Part shown: in pieces, positions 1 to 7,096 of the stretch
How the letters are laid out: each line of letters begins with the position of its first letter
How positions within the stretch are numbered: position 1 is the first letter of the stretch
Origin: DASVBJ01 sp036375895
Lineage (GTDB): Bacteria; Actinomycetota; Actinomycetes; JACCUZ01
Assembly: GCA_036375895.1 (NCBI GenBank)
Contig: DASVBJ010000008.1
Span: 1 to 12,416 of the forward strand
Direction: 5' to 3'
DNA: 12,416 nucleotides
The notes under the pieces: generated by a model
Databases searched by the model: none
Told to the model about the DNA's origin: nothing
What the model saw: only the letters and a program-made list of their open reading frames with translations
Translations under genes and position numbers: made by a program

Positions 1-337
1 AGGCCAGCACGAACACGTGCCACACCTGCACGACCCCGGTGATGTCGAGCACCCCCAGCACGGCACCCACCGCGCCCATGAACGCCTGGGTGACAACGAG
101 CAGCCGGCGCTTGGAGTAGCGGTCGGCGAGCATCCCGCCCAACGGGCCGAACAACAGCATGGGCAGGAACTGCAGGCCGGTGGTGATGCCGAGCGCGACC
201 CCGTCGTTGTGGGAGAGCTGCAGGACGAGCCAGTCCTGGGCGACGCGCTGCATCCAGGTGCCGACGTTGGAGACCACCCCGCCGGCGGCGTAGAGGCGGT
301 AGTTGCGGATCCGCAGCGAGTGGAAGGTCGGGCTCAT
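1..337 (-). CDS. MFS transporter, N-terminal part (runs off left edge)
   Basis: About 112 residues of the N-terminus are present; the rest lies beyond the left edge. The protein begins MSPTFHSLRIRNYRLY and continues with helix 1 (GGVVSNVGTWMQRVAQDWLV), helix 2 and the loop GGMLADRYSKRRLL, which matches the conserved MFS loop 2-3 motif G-x-x-x-D-R-x-x-R/K-R. The opening resembles the MFS_3/EntS-like exporters of small molecules, so it is probably a proton-driven drug or metabolite exporter in the cytoplasmic membrane. The ATG overlaps the stop codon of the upstream marR gene (ATGA) and I see no clear Shine-Dalgarno sequence, so translation is probably coupled to marR. A MarR regulator paired with an exporter usually means the regulator controls efflux of its own ligand; that is inference here and the substrate is unknown. 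Confidence 0.88.
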   Translation of the reverse strand, partial: MSPTFHSLRIRNYRLYAAGGVVSNVGTWMQRVAQDWLVLQLSHNDGVALGITTGLQFLPMLLFGPLGGMLADRYSKRRLLVVTQAFMGAVGAVLGVLDITGVVQVWHVFVLA

Positions 338-765
338 AGGCGGGTGACCCGATCGATGATCGTGGCGGCCCGGCGCAGGGTCTCGCGCTCCTCGGCGGAC
401 AGCTCGGCCAGCCGCAGCGCGAGCCATGCCTCGCGCCGGAGCCGGTCCTCGCGGAGCAGCTCGCGGCCCGGCGCGGCCAGCGAGACGAGCTGCTGGCGCC
501 CGTCCGCGGGGTGCGGCGTGCGATCGATGAGGCCGCGCTGCTCGAGCACGGCGAGCACTCGGGTCATCGACGGGGGCTGGACCCTTTCGTGGTCGGCGAG
601 CTCGCGGGGCGTGAGCGGGCCGTGCCGGTCGATAGTGCCGAGGGTGGCGATCTGGGTGAGGGTGAGGCCGCTGTCGGGGCGCTCTGCACGCAGCCGACGC
701 GACAGCCGCATGACCGAGACGCGCAGCACGCTGGCCAGCTCGGCAGTCTTGGTCATGGTAGGCAT
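334..765 (-). CDS. MarR-family transcriptional regulator
   Basis: Small winged-helix DNA-binding repressor, about 143 residues from the chosen start, the usual MarR length. The N-terminal helix carries LRVSVMRLSRRLRAE. The winged-helix core contains LTLTQIATLGTIDRHGPLTPRELADHERVQPPSMTRVLAVLEQRGLI, and the wing is RTPHPADGRQQLVSLAAPG, with the D-G-R wing tip typical of MarR proteins. A C-terminal dimerisation helix follows. Start choice: the frame is open to 843, but ATG at 765 (MPTMTKTAELAS) sits right behind a TATGCT -10-like hexamer, giving a possible leaderless transcript; ATG at 756 is the alternative. The extra upstream residues (MVHRRPSEWNRP...) do not look like MarR sequence and cover the operator palindrome. 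The stop overlaps the start of the downstream MFS exporter, so the two form an operon. The ligand is unknown. Confidence 0.9.
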   Translation of the reverse strand: MPTMTKTAELASVLRVSVMRLSRRLRAERPDSGLTLTQIATLGTIDRHGPLTPRELADHERVQPPSMTRVLAVLEQRGLIDRTPHPADGRQQLVSLAAPGRELLREDRLRREAWLALRLAELSAEERETLRRAATIIDRVTRL

Positions 766-767
766 GT

Positions 768-797
768 CGTTAGCATAACTCATTACTCTTGCTAACG
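768..797 (-). promoter_or_regulatory. marR promoter/operator with inverted repeat
   Basis: A perfect 8-bp inverted repeat, CGTTAGCA - 14 bp - TGCTAACG, lies in an AT-rich island just in front of the marR start. The centres of the half-sites are 22 bp apart. On the minus strand TATGCT ends 6 bases before the ATG at 765, the spacing expected of a -10 box on a leaderless actinobacterial transcript. I find no convincing -35. An inverted repeat overlapping the core promoter is what an autorepressing MarR dimer needs; that role is inferred. Confidence 0.5.
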
Positions 798-890
798 GCC
801 TGCGATCTGGTCGATTCCACTCGGATGGCCGCCGATGGACCAACCCTCGATGACGATGTCGACGCGGTAGCTGCCGACCACGCGGTCAGG
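792..890 (-). pseudogene. Possible C-terminal remnant of a nuclease-type domain
   Basis: Between the permease stop (939) and marR there is no intact gene. The minus frame, read past the permease stop, gives a 32-residue tail, PDRVVGSYRVDIVIEG followed by WSIGGHPSGIDQIAGR and TAG. The string VGSYRVDIVIEG resembles the core strand of the vsr/MTES_1575-type endonuclease domain at the end of large SF1 helicases, where it reads roughly VG-YRIDLVVEG. There is no start codon with a ribosome site, and the catalytic residues that should follow (E-C-D-G) are absent. It may be a decayed gene end or chance. The identification comes from memory of the motif only. Confidence 0.22.
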
Positions 891-938
891 TGAAGGCGCG
901 GCGACTGCCGCAGCACGTGCTGGACAACCCCTGATCGG

Positions 939-2894
939 TCACCCGACGTGCACGACAGGCCGCCGGTTCTTGTCCGGCTCGGCCTCGCGCAGCACCTCTC
1001 GGGTCACGGGCGCGACCTCGCCCTGACCGAACGCCAGGTACTTGAGGAAGTGCCGCAGCGGGTTCCCCTCGGTCCATTCGAAGTACAGGTGCGGCAGCTG
1101 TCCCGTCATGTCCCGCACGTGCAGCGCCAGCGCGGCCAGTGCGGGCGGAACCGATGAGGACTGCATGGTCAGGACACGGAACCGGTCATGCATCACCTCG
1201 CCGTGCACCTGCAGCTCCGTCTCGAACTCCGACGGGTCGTGCACGGTGACCTCGACGAAGATGACGCCGTTCTCGTCCGGGATGTCGTGGTCGCTCATCG
1301 CCTGTCGCAGCTTGTCGCGGTACTCGGCCAGGTCTCGCTGGTCGGGCTCGTTGGCGACCAGGCGGATCTTGGTCCGGGCACAGTCGTGGACGAACATCTG
1401 CGCCCGCTTGTCGAGCACGACGTCGCTGACGCGCAGGTCGAAGGCGCGACGTATCCGCGACACGAACGACACCCCCACGATCGCGGCGATGAAGCATGCG
1501 CCGATCTTCACGCCGTCCGGGCGCTCCGCGATGTTGGCCGCCGTCGTGTAGGTGAAGACGGCGGCGGTGACTCCGAACGCGGCGGTCTTGGCTCGCTGGT
1601 TGCGCCGGCGGGCCGACAAGGTGACGGCCACCGCGGCCGACGTGATGAGCACCAGGACGCCGGTCGCGTAGGCGCCGCCCTGCGCGTCGACGGACGCGCC
1701 GAACAGCCAGGTGACGAGGAAGGCGACGGCGGTCAGCAGCAGCACGAGCGGCCGGACGGCACGCGCCCAGTCGGGCGCCATGCCGTAGCGCGGCAGGTAG
1801 CGCGGCACCAGGTTGAGCAGTCCCGCCATCGCGGACGCGCCGGCAAACCACAGGATGGCGATGGTGGACAGGTCATAGACGGTGCCGAATCCGCCGCCAA
1901 GGTACTCGTGCGCCAGATAGGCGAGCGCGCGTCCGTTCGCCTCGCCGCCGGGCTCGAACGCAGCTTTGGGGATGAGCACCGTGGTCACGAAGCTGCTGGT
2001 GATGAGGAAGCCGCTCATGATGACAGCCGCGGTGGTCAGCAGTCGGCGGGCGCCGTGGATCCGTCCGGTCGGACGTGCCTCGGTGTCGTCGGGGGCGCCC
2101 TCGATGTGGGGCATGACCGCGACGCCCGTCTCGAAGCCGGACAGGCCCAGCGCGAGCTTGGGGAAGACCACCAGCGCGACCGCGAGCATGAGGACGGGGT
2201 TGGGGTGCTCTGTCGTGAGGACCGCTGTCCAGTCGGTGATCGCACTCGGATGAGTGGCGACCTGCCACAGCCCGACCGCGATCAAGATCAAGTTGAGGGA
2301 GAGGTAGATGCCCACGAGACCGACAGCGATGCCGACGGCTTCGGTGAACCCTTTGAGGAACACGGCACCGAGCATGGCGAGCAGGATCAAGGTGACGAGG
2401 ACCTCGTGGCCCTGCCATGCCTCGGGCCAGATGGGGTTCTCGTCGATGTGTGCGGTCGCGTCGGCCGCTGAGAGCGTCATGGTGATGAGGAAGTCGGTCG
2501 CGGCGAAACCCAGGAGCACGAGGACGAACAGCTTGCCCTTCCAGAACGACAGCAGGCGTTCGAGCATGGCAATCGAGCCCTCGCCGTGCGGGCTCTCCTG
2601 CGCTACCCGGCGATAGACCGGGAGTGCACCGAAAAGCGTGACGAGGACCAGCACCACGGTGGCCAGCGGGGACAGCGCGCCGGCGGCGAGGGCGGCGATG
2701 CCGGGTTGGTAGCCGAGGGTGGAGAAGTAGTCGACGCCGGTGAGGCACATGACCTTCCACCACGGGTCACGACGATGCGGAGCGGGCTGCGCGTGGGGGC
2801 CCAGGTGCTGAGTGGGGCGCTCGGCAAGCCCGGCCAGCAGCCATCTGCGCACCTTCGGCCGTTGTACGGCGTCCGCCGCGCGAGTGGACGTCAC
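939..2894 (-). CDS. APC-superfamily permease with cytoplasmic C-terminal domain, probable K+/amino-acid transporter
   Basis: Polytopic membrane protein of about 651 residues from the chosen start. After a short basic N-terminus comes WWKVMCLTGVDYFSTLGYQPG, then roughly 11-12 helices to about residue 480. These include the APC-like segment FPKLALGLSGFETG (about 244-257). The last ~165 residues are soluble, with VEVTVHDPSEFETELQV and VLTMQSSSVPPALAALALHV. A long membrane part with a soluble tail recalls KUP and KimA potassium importers, but the protein may equally be annotated as an amino-acid permease; substrate assignment is inference. Start: GTG at 2894 (MTSTRAADAV) follows a GGAAGG-type ribosome site. 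The frame also opens at GTG 2999, where I see no ribosome site, and the extra 35 residues look non-homologous. It lies directly after kdpE, with a CTAAC direct repeat between them like that in front of kdp, so co-regulation with potassium uptake is plausible. Confidence 0.85.
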   Translation of the reverse strand: MTSTRAADAVQRPKVRRWLLAGLAERPTQHLGPHAQPAPHRRDPWWKVMCLTGVDYFSTLGYQPGIAALAAGALSPLATVVLVLVTLFGALPVYRRVAQESPHGEGSIAMLERLLSFWKGKLFVLVLLGFAATDFLITMTLSAADATAHIDENPIWPEAWQGHEVLVTLILLAMLGAVFLKGFTEAVGIAVGLVGIYLSLNLILIAVGLWQVATHPSAITDWTAVLTTEHPNPVLMLAVALVVFPKLALGLSGFETGVAVMPHIEGAPDDTEARPTGRIHGARRLLTTAAVIMSGFLITSSFVTTVLIPKAAFEPGGEANGRALAYLAHEYLGGGFGTVYDLSTIAILWFAGASAMAGLLNLVPRYLPRYGMAPDWARAVRPLVLLLTAVAFLVTWLFGASVDAQGGAYATGVLVLITSAAVAVTLSARRRNQRAKTAAFGVTAAVFTYTTAANIAERPDGVKIGACFIAAIVGVSFVSRIRRAFDLRVSDVVLDKRAQMFVHDCARTKIRLVANEPDQRDLAEYRDKLRQAMSDHDIPDENGVIFVEVTVHDPSEFETELQVHGEVMHDRFRVLTMQSSSVPPALAALALHVRDMTGQLPHLYFEWTEGNPLRHFLKYLAFGQGEVAPVTREVLREAEPDKNRRPVVHVG

Positions 2895-3010
2895 GGGCTT
2901 CCCTTCCGTCTCGACGCATCTCACTGCATGTCGCCACATGGGCATGACGCCGAGGGCACGCGACGCCGCGCGAAGCCTTCCCATCGTGGTCTGTGCCACC
3001 CGTCGGGACC

Positions 3011-3026
3011 GTTAGAAAGTTGTTAG
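3011..3026 (-). promoter_or_regulatory. Direct repeat, candidate KdpE site upstream of permease
   Basis: On the minus strand the sequence reads CCCTAACAACTTTCTAAC, two CTAAC units exactly 11 bp apart, in the gap between the kdpE stop and the permease. OmpR-class response regulators bind as head-to-tail dimers on repeats one helical turn apart. The same unit with the same spacing occurs in front of the kdp operon (11123/11134). The site lies about 117 bp upstream of the favoured permease start, leaving room for a promoter, though I see no clear -10. Binding by KdpE is inferred. Confidence 0.4.
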
Positions 3027-3040
3027 GGTTCCGCTGCCCG

Positions 3041-3751
3041 TCACGCGCTGTCCGGGCGTGCCTCCGGCTCGAAGCGGTAGCCGAGGCCGGGTTCGGTCAG
3101 GAAGTGCCGCGGTCGGGCGGGGTCGGCTTCGAGCTTGCGGCGCAGCTGGGCCATGTAGACGCGCAGGTTCCCGTCCGCGGTCTCGTAGCCCGGGCCCCAC
3201 ACCTCGGCCAGCAGCTGCTTGCGGCTCAGCAGCTTGCCGGGGTAGCGCAGCAGCACCTCGAGCAGGTGCCACTCGGTGGGGGTGAGCCGAACCTCCTGCG
3301 TGTGATCGGCGGCCTCGGCCACGGTCACGCGGCGCGCGGCCAGGTCGACGGTGGTGACCCCGAACGTGACGACCGGGATCGCCTCGCCGGGTGCCGCACG
3401 TCGGGACACTGCGCGCATTCGGGCAAGGAGCTCGTCGACCGAGAACGGCTTGGTGACGTAGTCGTCCGCGCCGGCGTCGAGCGCGCTCACCTTGTCGGCG
3501 CTCTCGGTGCGACCGGACAGGATGATGATCGGCGCCGCGCACCAGCCGCGCAGGCCGCGGACGACCTCGACGCCGTCGATGTCGGGCAGCCCCAGGTCGA
3601 GGACCACCAGGTCCGGCTGGTGCCGCGAGGCGGCGGCGAGCGCTTCGGCCCCGTTCGCGGCCGTCACGACCTCGTAGTGACGCGCGCGCAGGTTGATGGC
3701 CAGCGCGCGCAGGATCTGCGGCTCATCGTCAACGACGAGGACGCGCGTCAC
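3041..3751 (-). CDS. kdpE: KdpE, OmpR-class response regulator of potassium uptake
   Basis: Cytoplasmic response regulator, 236 residues, close to the usual length. The receiver domain (1-115) has the acidic pair D8-D9, phospho-acceptor D52 in VVLDLGLPDIDG, S79 in IILSGR and K101 in VTKPF. The C-terminal winged-helix DNA-binding domain (about 128-228) carries VRLTPTEWHLLEVLLRYPGKLLSRKQLLAEVWG and ends GLGYRFEPEA, as in KdpE and OmpR relatives. KdpD should phosphorylate D52, and KdpE-P then activates the kdp promoter when potassium is limiting. The start is GTG, overlapping the kdpD stop (GTGA), with GGGAG five bases upstream, so the pair is translationally coupled. Identity rests on position directly after kdpD and on the domain pattern. 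Likely targets in this window are the CTAAC repeats at 11123-11138 and 3011-3026. Confidence 0.96.
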   Translation of the reverse strand: MTRVLVVDDEPQILRALAINLRARHYEVVTAANGAEALAAASRHQPDLVVLDLGLPDIDGVEVVRGLRGWCAAPIIILSGRTESADKVSALDAGADDYVTKPFSVDELLARMRAVSRRAAPGEAIPVVTFGVTTVDLAARRVTVAEAADHTQEVRLTPTEWHLLEVLLRYPGKLLSRKQLLAEVWGPGYETADGNLRVYMAQLRRKLEADPARPRHFLTEPGLGYRFEPEARPDSA

Positions 3752-6387
3752 ATCATCTCCCGGTCCCGCGGTGTCTCCGCCGGCTCCGCGGCGACATGGA
3801 CGTCGCGCTCCCGTCGTCCGGGCTCCCAGAGCGCCGGCACGGCGTCGAGCCTACGGGCGCAGCCCAGCGAGACGACCATGGTCAGCCCACCGCCAGGAGT
3901 CTCCTCGGGCGCGAGGGTGCCGCCCATCGCTTCGGTCAGCCCCCGCGAGACGGCCAGGCCGAGCCCGACACCTGTCGTGTTGTCGGTGTCGCCCAGACGC
4001 TGGAACGGGGCGAAGACGCGGTCCAGCTCGGCGGGAGGGATGCCGGGGCCGCGGTCGATGACCCGCAGCTCCACCCGGTCGGCGAGGCTGCTGCCGGTCA
4101 CCAAGGGTGGCGACGCCTCAGGGCTGTAGCGGACGGCGTTCGCCACCAGGTTGGCCACCACCCGTTCGAGCAGCCCGGCATCGGCCTCGACCTCCGGCAG
4201 ATCGTCCGGGACGTCGACCACGACATGCCGCGCCGCCGCTCCGAGATCGTCGAGGGCGAGCGGGACGACCTCGTCGAGAGCCACCGGACGGAGGAACACG
4301 GACAGCGCGCCGGCGTTCAGCCTGCTCATGTCCAGCAGGTCGTCGACGAGGTGGGTGAGCCGGTCCAGGGACTCGTCTGCGGTGAGCAGCAGCTCGGAAC
4401 GGTCCTGCTCGCTCCACGAGACGTCGGTGCTGCGCAGGCTGGTCACTGCCGCCTTCGCGGACGCCAGCGGGGTGCGCAGATCGTGACCGACGGCGGCGAG
4501 CAGGGCCGTGCGCATCTTGTCCGCCTCCGCGAGCGGCGCCGCCGCCGCCGCCTGCTCGGCGAGCCGGGTGCGTTCGAGCAGACCCGCGGCCTGCGCTGCG
4601 AAAGCGCCGACGATCCGCTGGTCCTCGACCCGCAGCGGTCGCCCGCGGATCGCCAGCATCAGCGTGTCGCCCGCCGGGATCTCGGTGTCCGCGTCCTCCG
4701 GACGCTCGCACCTGCCGGTGCCGGCGGTGGCGATCACGGTCCATTCGTCGATCGGGCCGCGGGCGGTCGCTCCCCGCGCCGTCTCGGCGCGGCTCGTTCG
4801 CTCGAGCAGCGTCACGGATGTGAGGCCGAACGTCTCCCGGACCCTCTCGAGCAGGGTAGGCAGCGCGGTCTCGCCACGCAGCAAGTTGCCGGCCAGGGCA
4901 CCCAGGGTCTGCGACTCGGCGGCGGCACGCGCGGCCTGCCGGGTACGACGCGCAGCCAGGTCGACGACCGAGCTGACCAGCGCGGCCACCAGCACGAAGA
5001 CGCCGAGCGCGAGCGCGTTGTTCGTCTCGCGGATGGTGAAGGTGTGAAGCGGCGGGGTGAAGAAGTAGTTCAGCAGCAGCGACCCGCTCACGGCGGCGAG
5101 CATCGCGGGGAGAAACCCACCCACGAGCGCGACCACCACGACGACGAGCAGGAACAGCAGCATGTCGCTGACCAGGTTCAGCGAGCCGCGCACGGGGACC
5201 AGCGCGAGGGTCAGCAACGGGGGCAGCAGGATCGCCAGGGCCACGCCCTGCAGCCGGCGCCGACGCGTGAGGCTGCCGCGCATCTGCGGCAGGACCCGCC
5301 CGCGGCCCATGTGGGCGTGATGGACGAGGTGGACGTCGATGTCACCAGAGCCGCGGATCGTCGTGGCGCCGATGCCGGGCCCGGTGAGCATCGCAGCAAG
5401 CCGGGACCGGCGGCTGCCACCGAGCACCAGCTGCGTCGCGTTCTCCGCCCGGGCGAACTCGAGCAGGGCGCTGGCGACGTCGTCGCCGACCACCTGGTGG
5501 TAGGTGCCGCCCAGTGACTCGACGAGCTGCCGCTGCTTCGCCAGGTCCGCCGGGCTGGCGCCGGTCAGTCCGTCGGAGCGGACCACGTGCACCGCGAGCA
5601 GATCGCCGCCCGCAGACCGGGCCGCGATGCGCGCTGCGCGCCGGATCAGCGTCTCGCCCTCAGGGCCCCCGGTCAGCGCGACGACAACCCGCTCCCGGGT
5701 CTCCCATGTGCCCTCGATCGCATGGGTCTCCCGGTAGTCCTGCAGGGCCTCGTCCACCTTGTCGGCCGTCCAGAGCAGCGCGAGCTCGCGCAGCGCCGTC
5801 AGGTTGCCGACCCGGAAGTAGTTGCTGAGTGCCGCGTTGACCTTCTCCGCGGCGTACACGTTGCCGTGGGCCATCCGCCGCCGAAGCGCCTCTGGCGCCA
5901 TGTCCACCAGCTCGACCTGGTCGGCCGCGCGCACCACCGCATCCGGGACGCGCTCCCGCTGTGCCACGCCGGTGATCTTCTCGACCACGTCGTTGAGCGA
6001 CTCCAGGTGCTGAATGTTCACCGTCGAGATGACGTCGATGCCGGCCTCGAGCAGCTCCTCGATGTCCTGCCAGCGCTTCTCGTTGCGTGACCCCGGCACA
6101 TTGGTGTGGGCGAGCTCGTCCACCAGCGCGACTCGGGGATGGCGGGCGAGCACCGCGTCGACGTCCATCTCGGTGAAGGCGGCGCCGCGGTACGAGATCT
6201 CGCGCCGGGGGATCATCTCCAGCCCCTCGAGCAGCTCGGCGGTGTGCTGCCGGCCGTGGGTCTCGCAGAAGCCCACCACGACGTCCGTGCCGCGGCCGGC
6301 TCGGCGGTGCCCTTCGCCGAGCATGGCGTAGGTCTTCCCGACGCCGGGCGCGGCGCCGAGGTAAACCCGCAGCTGGCCTCGAGTCAT
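3748..6387 (-). CDS. kdpD: KdpD, potassium-sensing membrane histidine kinase
   Basis: Sensor kinase of 879 residues, full length. Domains in order: the KdpD N-terminal domain with Walker A GAAPGVGKT (11-19) and VALVDELAHTNVPG; a universal-stress-protein-like domain (about 233-355) with VVVALTGGPEGE and LVLGGSRRSR; four membrane helices (about 380-480, DUF4118) including LLNYFFTPPLHTF; a GAF-like linker; a dimerisation domain with phospho-acceptor H635 in VGHDLRTPLAS; and the ATPase domain with N box NLVANAVRYS, DRGPGIP and GVGLGL. About 33 polar residues follow the ATPase domain. It senses low potassium or osmotic stress and phosphorylates KdpE. The frame opens at GTG 6399, but ATG 6387 has a strong GAGGAGG site just upstream. 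It begins 35 bp after kdpC and its stop overlaps kdpE, so sensor and pump share one operon. In some bacteria the stress-protein domain binds c-di-AMP; I cannot judge that here. Confidence 0.97.
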   Translation of the reverse strand: MTRGQLRVYLGAAPGVGKTYAMLGEGHRRAGRGTDVVVGFCETHGRQHTAELLEGLEMIPRREISYRGAAFTEMDVDAVLARHPRVALVDELAHTNVPGSRNEKRWQDIEELLEAGIDVISTVNIQHLESLNDVVEKITGVAQRERVPDAVVRAADQVELVDMAPEALRRRMAHGNVYAAEKVNAALSNYFRVGNLTALRELALLWTADKVDEALQDYRETHAIEGTWETRERVVVALTGGPEGETLIRRAARIAARSAGGDLLAVHVVRSDGLTGASPADLAKQRQLVESLGGTYHQVVGDDVASALLEFARAENATQLVLGGSRRSRLAAMLTGPGIGATTIRGSGDIDVHLVHHAHMGRGRVLPQMRGSLTRRRRLQGVALAILLPPLLTLALVPVRGSLNLVSDMLLFLLVVVVVALVGGFLPAMLAAVSGSLLLNYFFTPPLHTFTIRETNNALALGVFVLVAALVSSVVDLAARRTRQAARAAAESQTLGALAGNLLRGETALPTLLERVRETFGLTSVTLLERTSRAETARGATARGPIDEWTVIATAGTGRCERPEDADTEIPAGDTLMLAIRGRPLRVEDQRIVGAFAAQAAGLLERTRLAEQAAAAAPLAEADKMRTALLAAVGHDLRTPLASAKAAVTSLRSTDVSWSEQDRSELLLTADESLDRLTHLVDDLLDMSRLNAGALSVFLRPVALDEVVPLALDDLGAAARHVVVDVPDDLPEVEADAGLLERVVANLVANAVRYSPEASPPLVTGSSLADRVELRVIDRGPGIPPAELDRVFAPFQRLGDTDNTTGVGLGLAVSRGLTEAMGGTLAPEETPGGGLTMVVSLGCARRLDAVPALWEPGRRERDVHVAAEPAETPRDREMM

Positions 6388-6422
6388 GCTCCTCCTCACT
6401 CGCTCCCAGTCTGCCGCGCGGG

Positions 6423-7079
6423 TCAGGAGGACAGCCGGTCCAGGGCGAGATTCAGCTCGAGGACGTTGACTCGTGGCTCACCGAGGAACCCGAGCACCCG
6501 TCCATGTGTGTGCTCCTCCACCAGAGCGCGCACCGTGGCGACCAGCAGGCCGCGCTCGCGGGCGACCCGGGCCACCTGCTGCCGCGCGTAGGCAGGGCTG
6601 ATGTGGGGGTCGAGACCGGACCCGCTCGCCAGCAGAGCGTCCGGCGCCACCCGGGAGGGGGCGACCCCGTCCAACGCGGCCGCGGCGGCGCGCCGTTCCT
6701 TGATCGCGGCGATGAGGTCGGTGTTCTCCGGGCCAAGGTTCGACGCCGATGTCGAGAGGGGGTCGTATCCGGCGCCGGCGGCCGAGGGCCGGCTCTGGAA
6801 GTACGCCGGGTCGGGCTCGACGACCGGGTTGCCCTCGGCGTCCATCTTCGGCTTGCCGTTGACGATCACAGGTCGGGTGAACGCCTGGCCGATGAGGTTG
6901 GAGCCGACTGCCTTGCCGTCGCGGTGCACGATCGAGCCGTCCGCGTTCCCGCCGAGGACTGCCTGGGCCACGCCGGTCATCACGAGCGGGTACACCAGGC
7001 CGAGGATGACCGTCAGGGCGAGAAAGGCCCTCACGGCTGCGCCGTACTGCCGCAGCGCCGGGGAGGTTCGGGTTGCCAT
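6423..7079 (-). CDS. kdpC: KdpC, potassium-transporting ATPase subunit C
   Basis: Single-span subunit of the KdpFABC pump, 218 residues, slightly longer than the roughly 190-residue enterobacterial form. A basic N-terminus is followed by one membrane helix (about 17-42, FLALTVILGLVYPLVMTGVAQAV). The outer domain carries GSNLIGQAF, YFQSRPSAAGAGYDP, ASNLGPENTDLI, DALLASGSGLDPHISPAYARQQVARVA and the end LGEPRVNVLELNLALD. All are signature KdpC blocks. The insert VIVNGKPKMDAEGNPVVEPDP (about 71-91) is typical of the longer actinobacterial versions. KdpC stabilises the KdpA-KdpB complex and is thought to raise potassium affinity. The ATG has AGGA nine bases upstream and starts 17 bp after kdpB ends. 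Confidence 0.97.
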   Translation of the reverse strand: MATRTSPALRQYGAAVRAFLALTVILGLVYPLVMTGVAQAVLGGNADGSIVHRDGKAVGSNLIGQAFTRPVIVNGKPKMDAEGNPVVEPDPAYFQSRPSAAGAGYDPLSTSASNLGPENTDLIAAIKERRAAAAALDGVAPSRVAPDALLASGSGLDPHISPAYARQQVARVARERGLLVATVRALVEEHTHGRVLGFLGEPRVNVLELNLALDRLSS

Positions 7080-7096
7080 GTCGTTGCTTCCTGTTC

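Noticed and set aside
911..922. CAGCACGTGCTG palindrome as a terminator
   Set aside because: It has no loop and no T-tract, so it cannot form a normal terminator hairpin; kept only as an observation.
1188..2471. Long plus-strand open frame (427 codons) opposite the permease
   Set aside because: It is the antisense of a clear membrane protein; the product is rich in H, R, G, D and Q, without domains, typical of mirror frames in GC-rich DNA.
3796..5517. Plus-strand open frame of 573 codons opposite kdpD
   Set aside because: The composition (runs of R, Q, H, G) and lack of any fold signal mark it as a shadow of kdpD, which has all its motifs intact.
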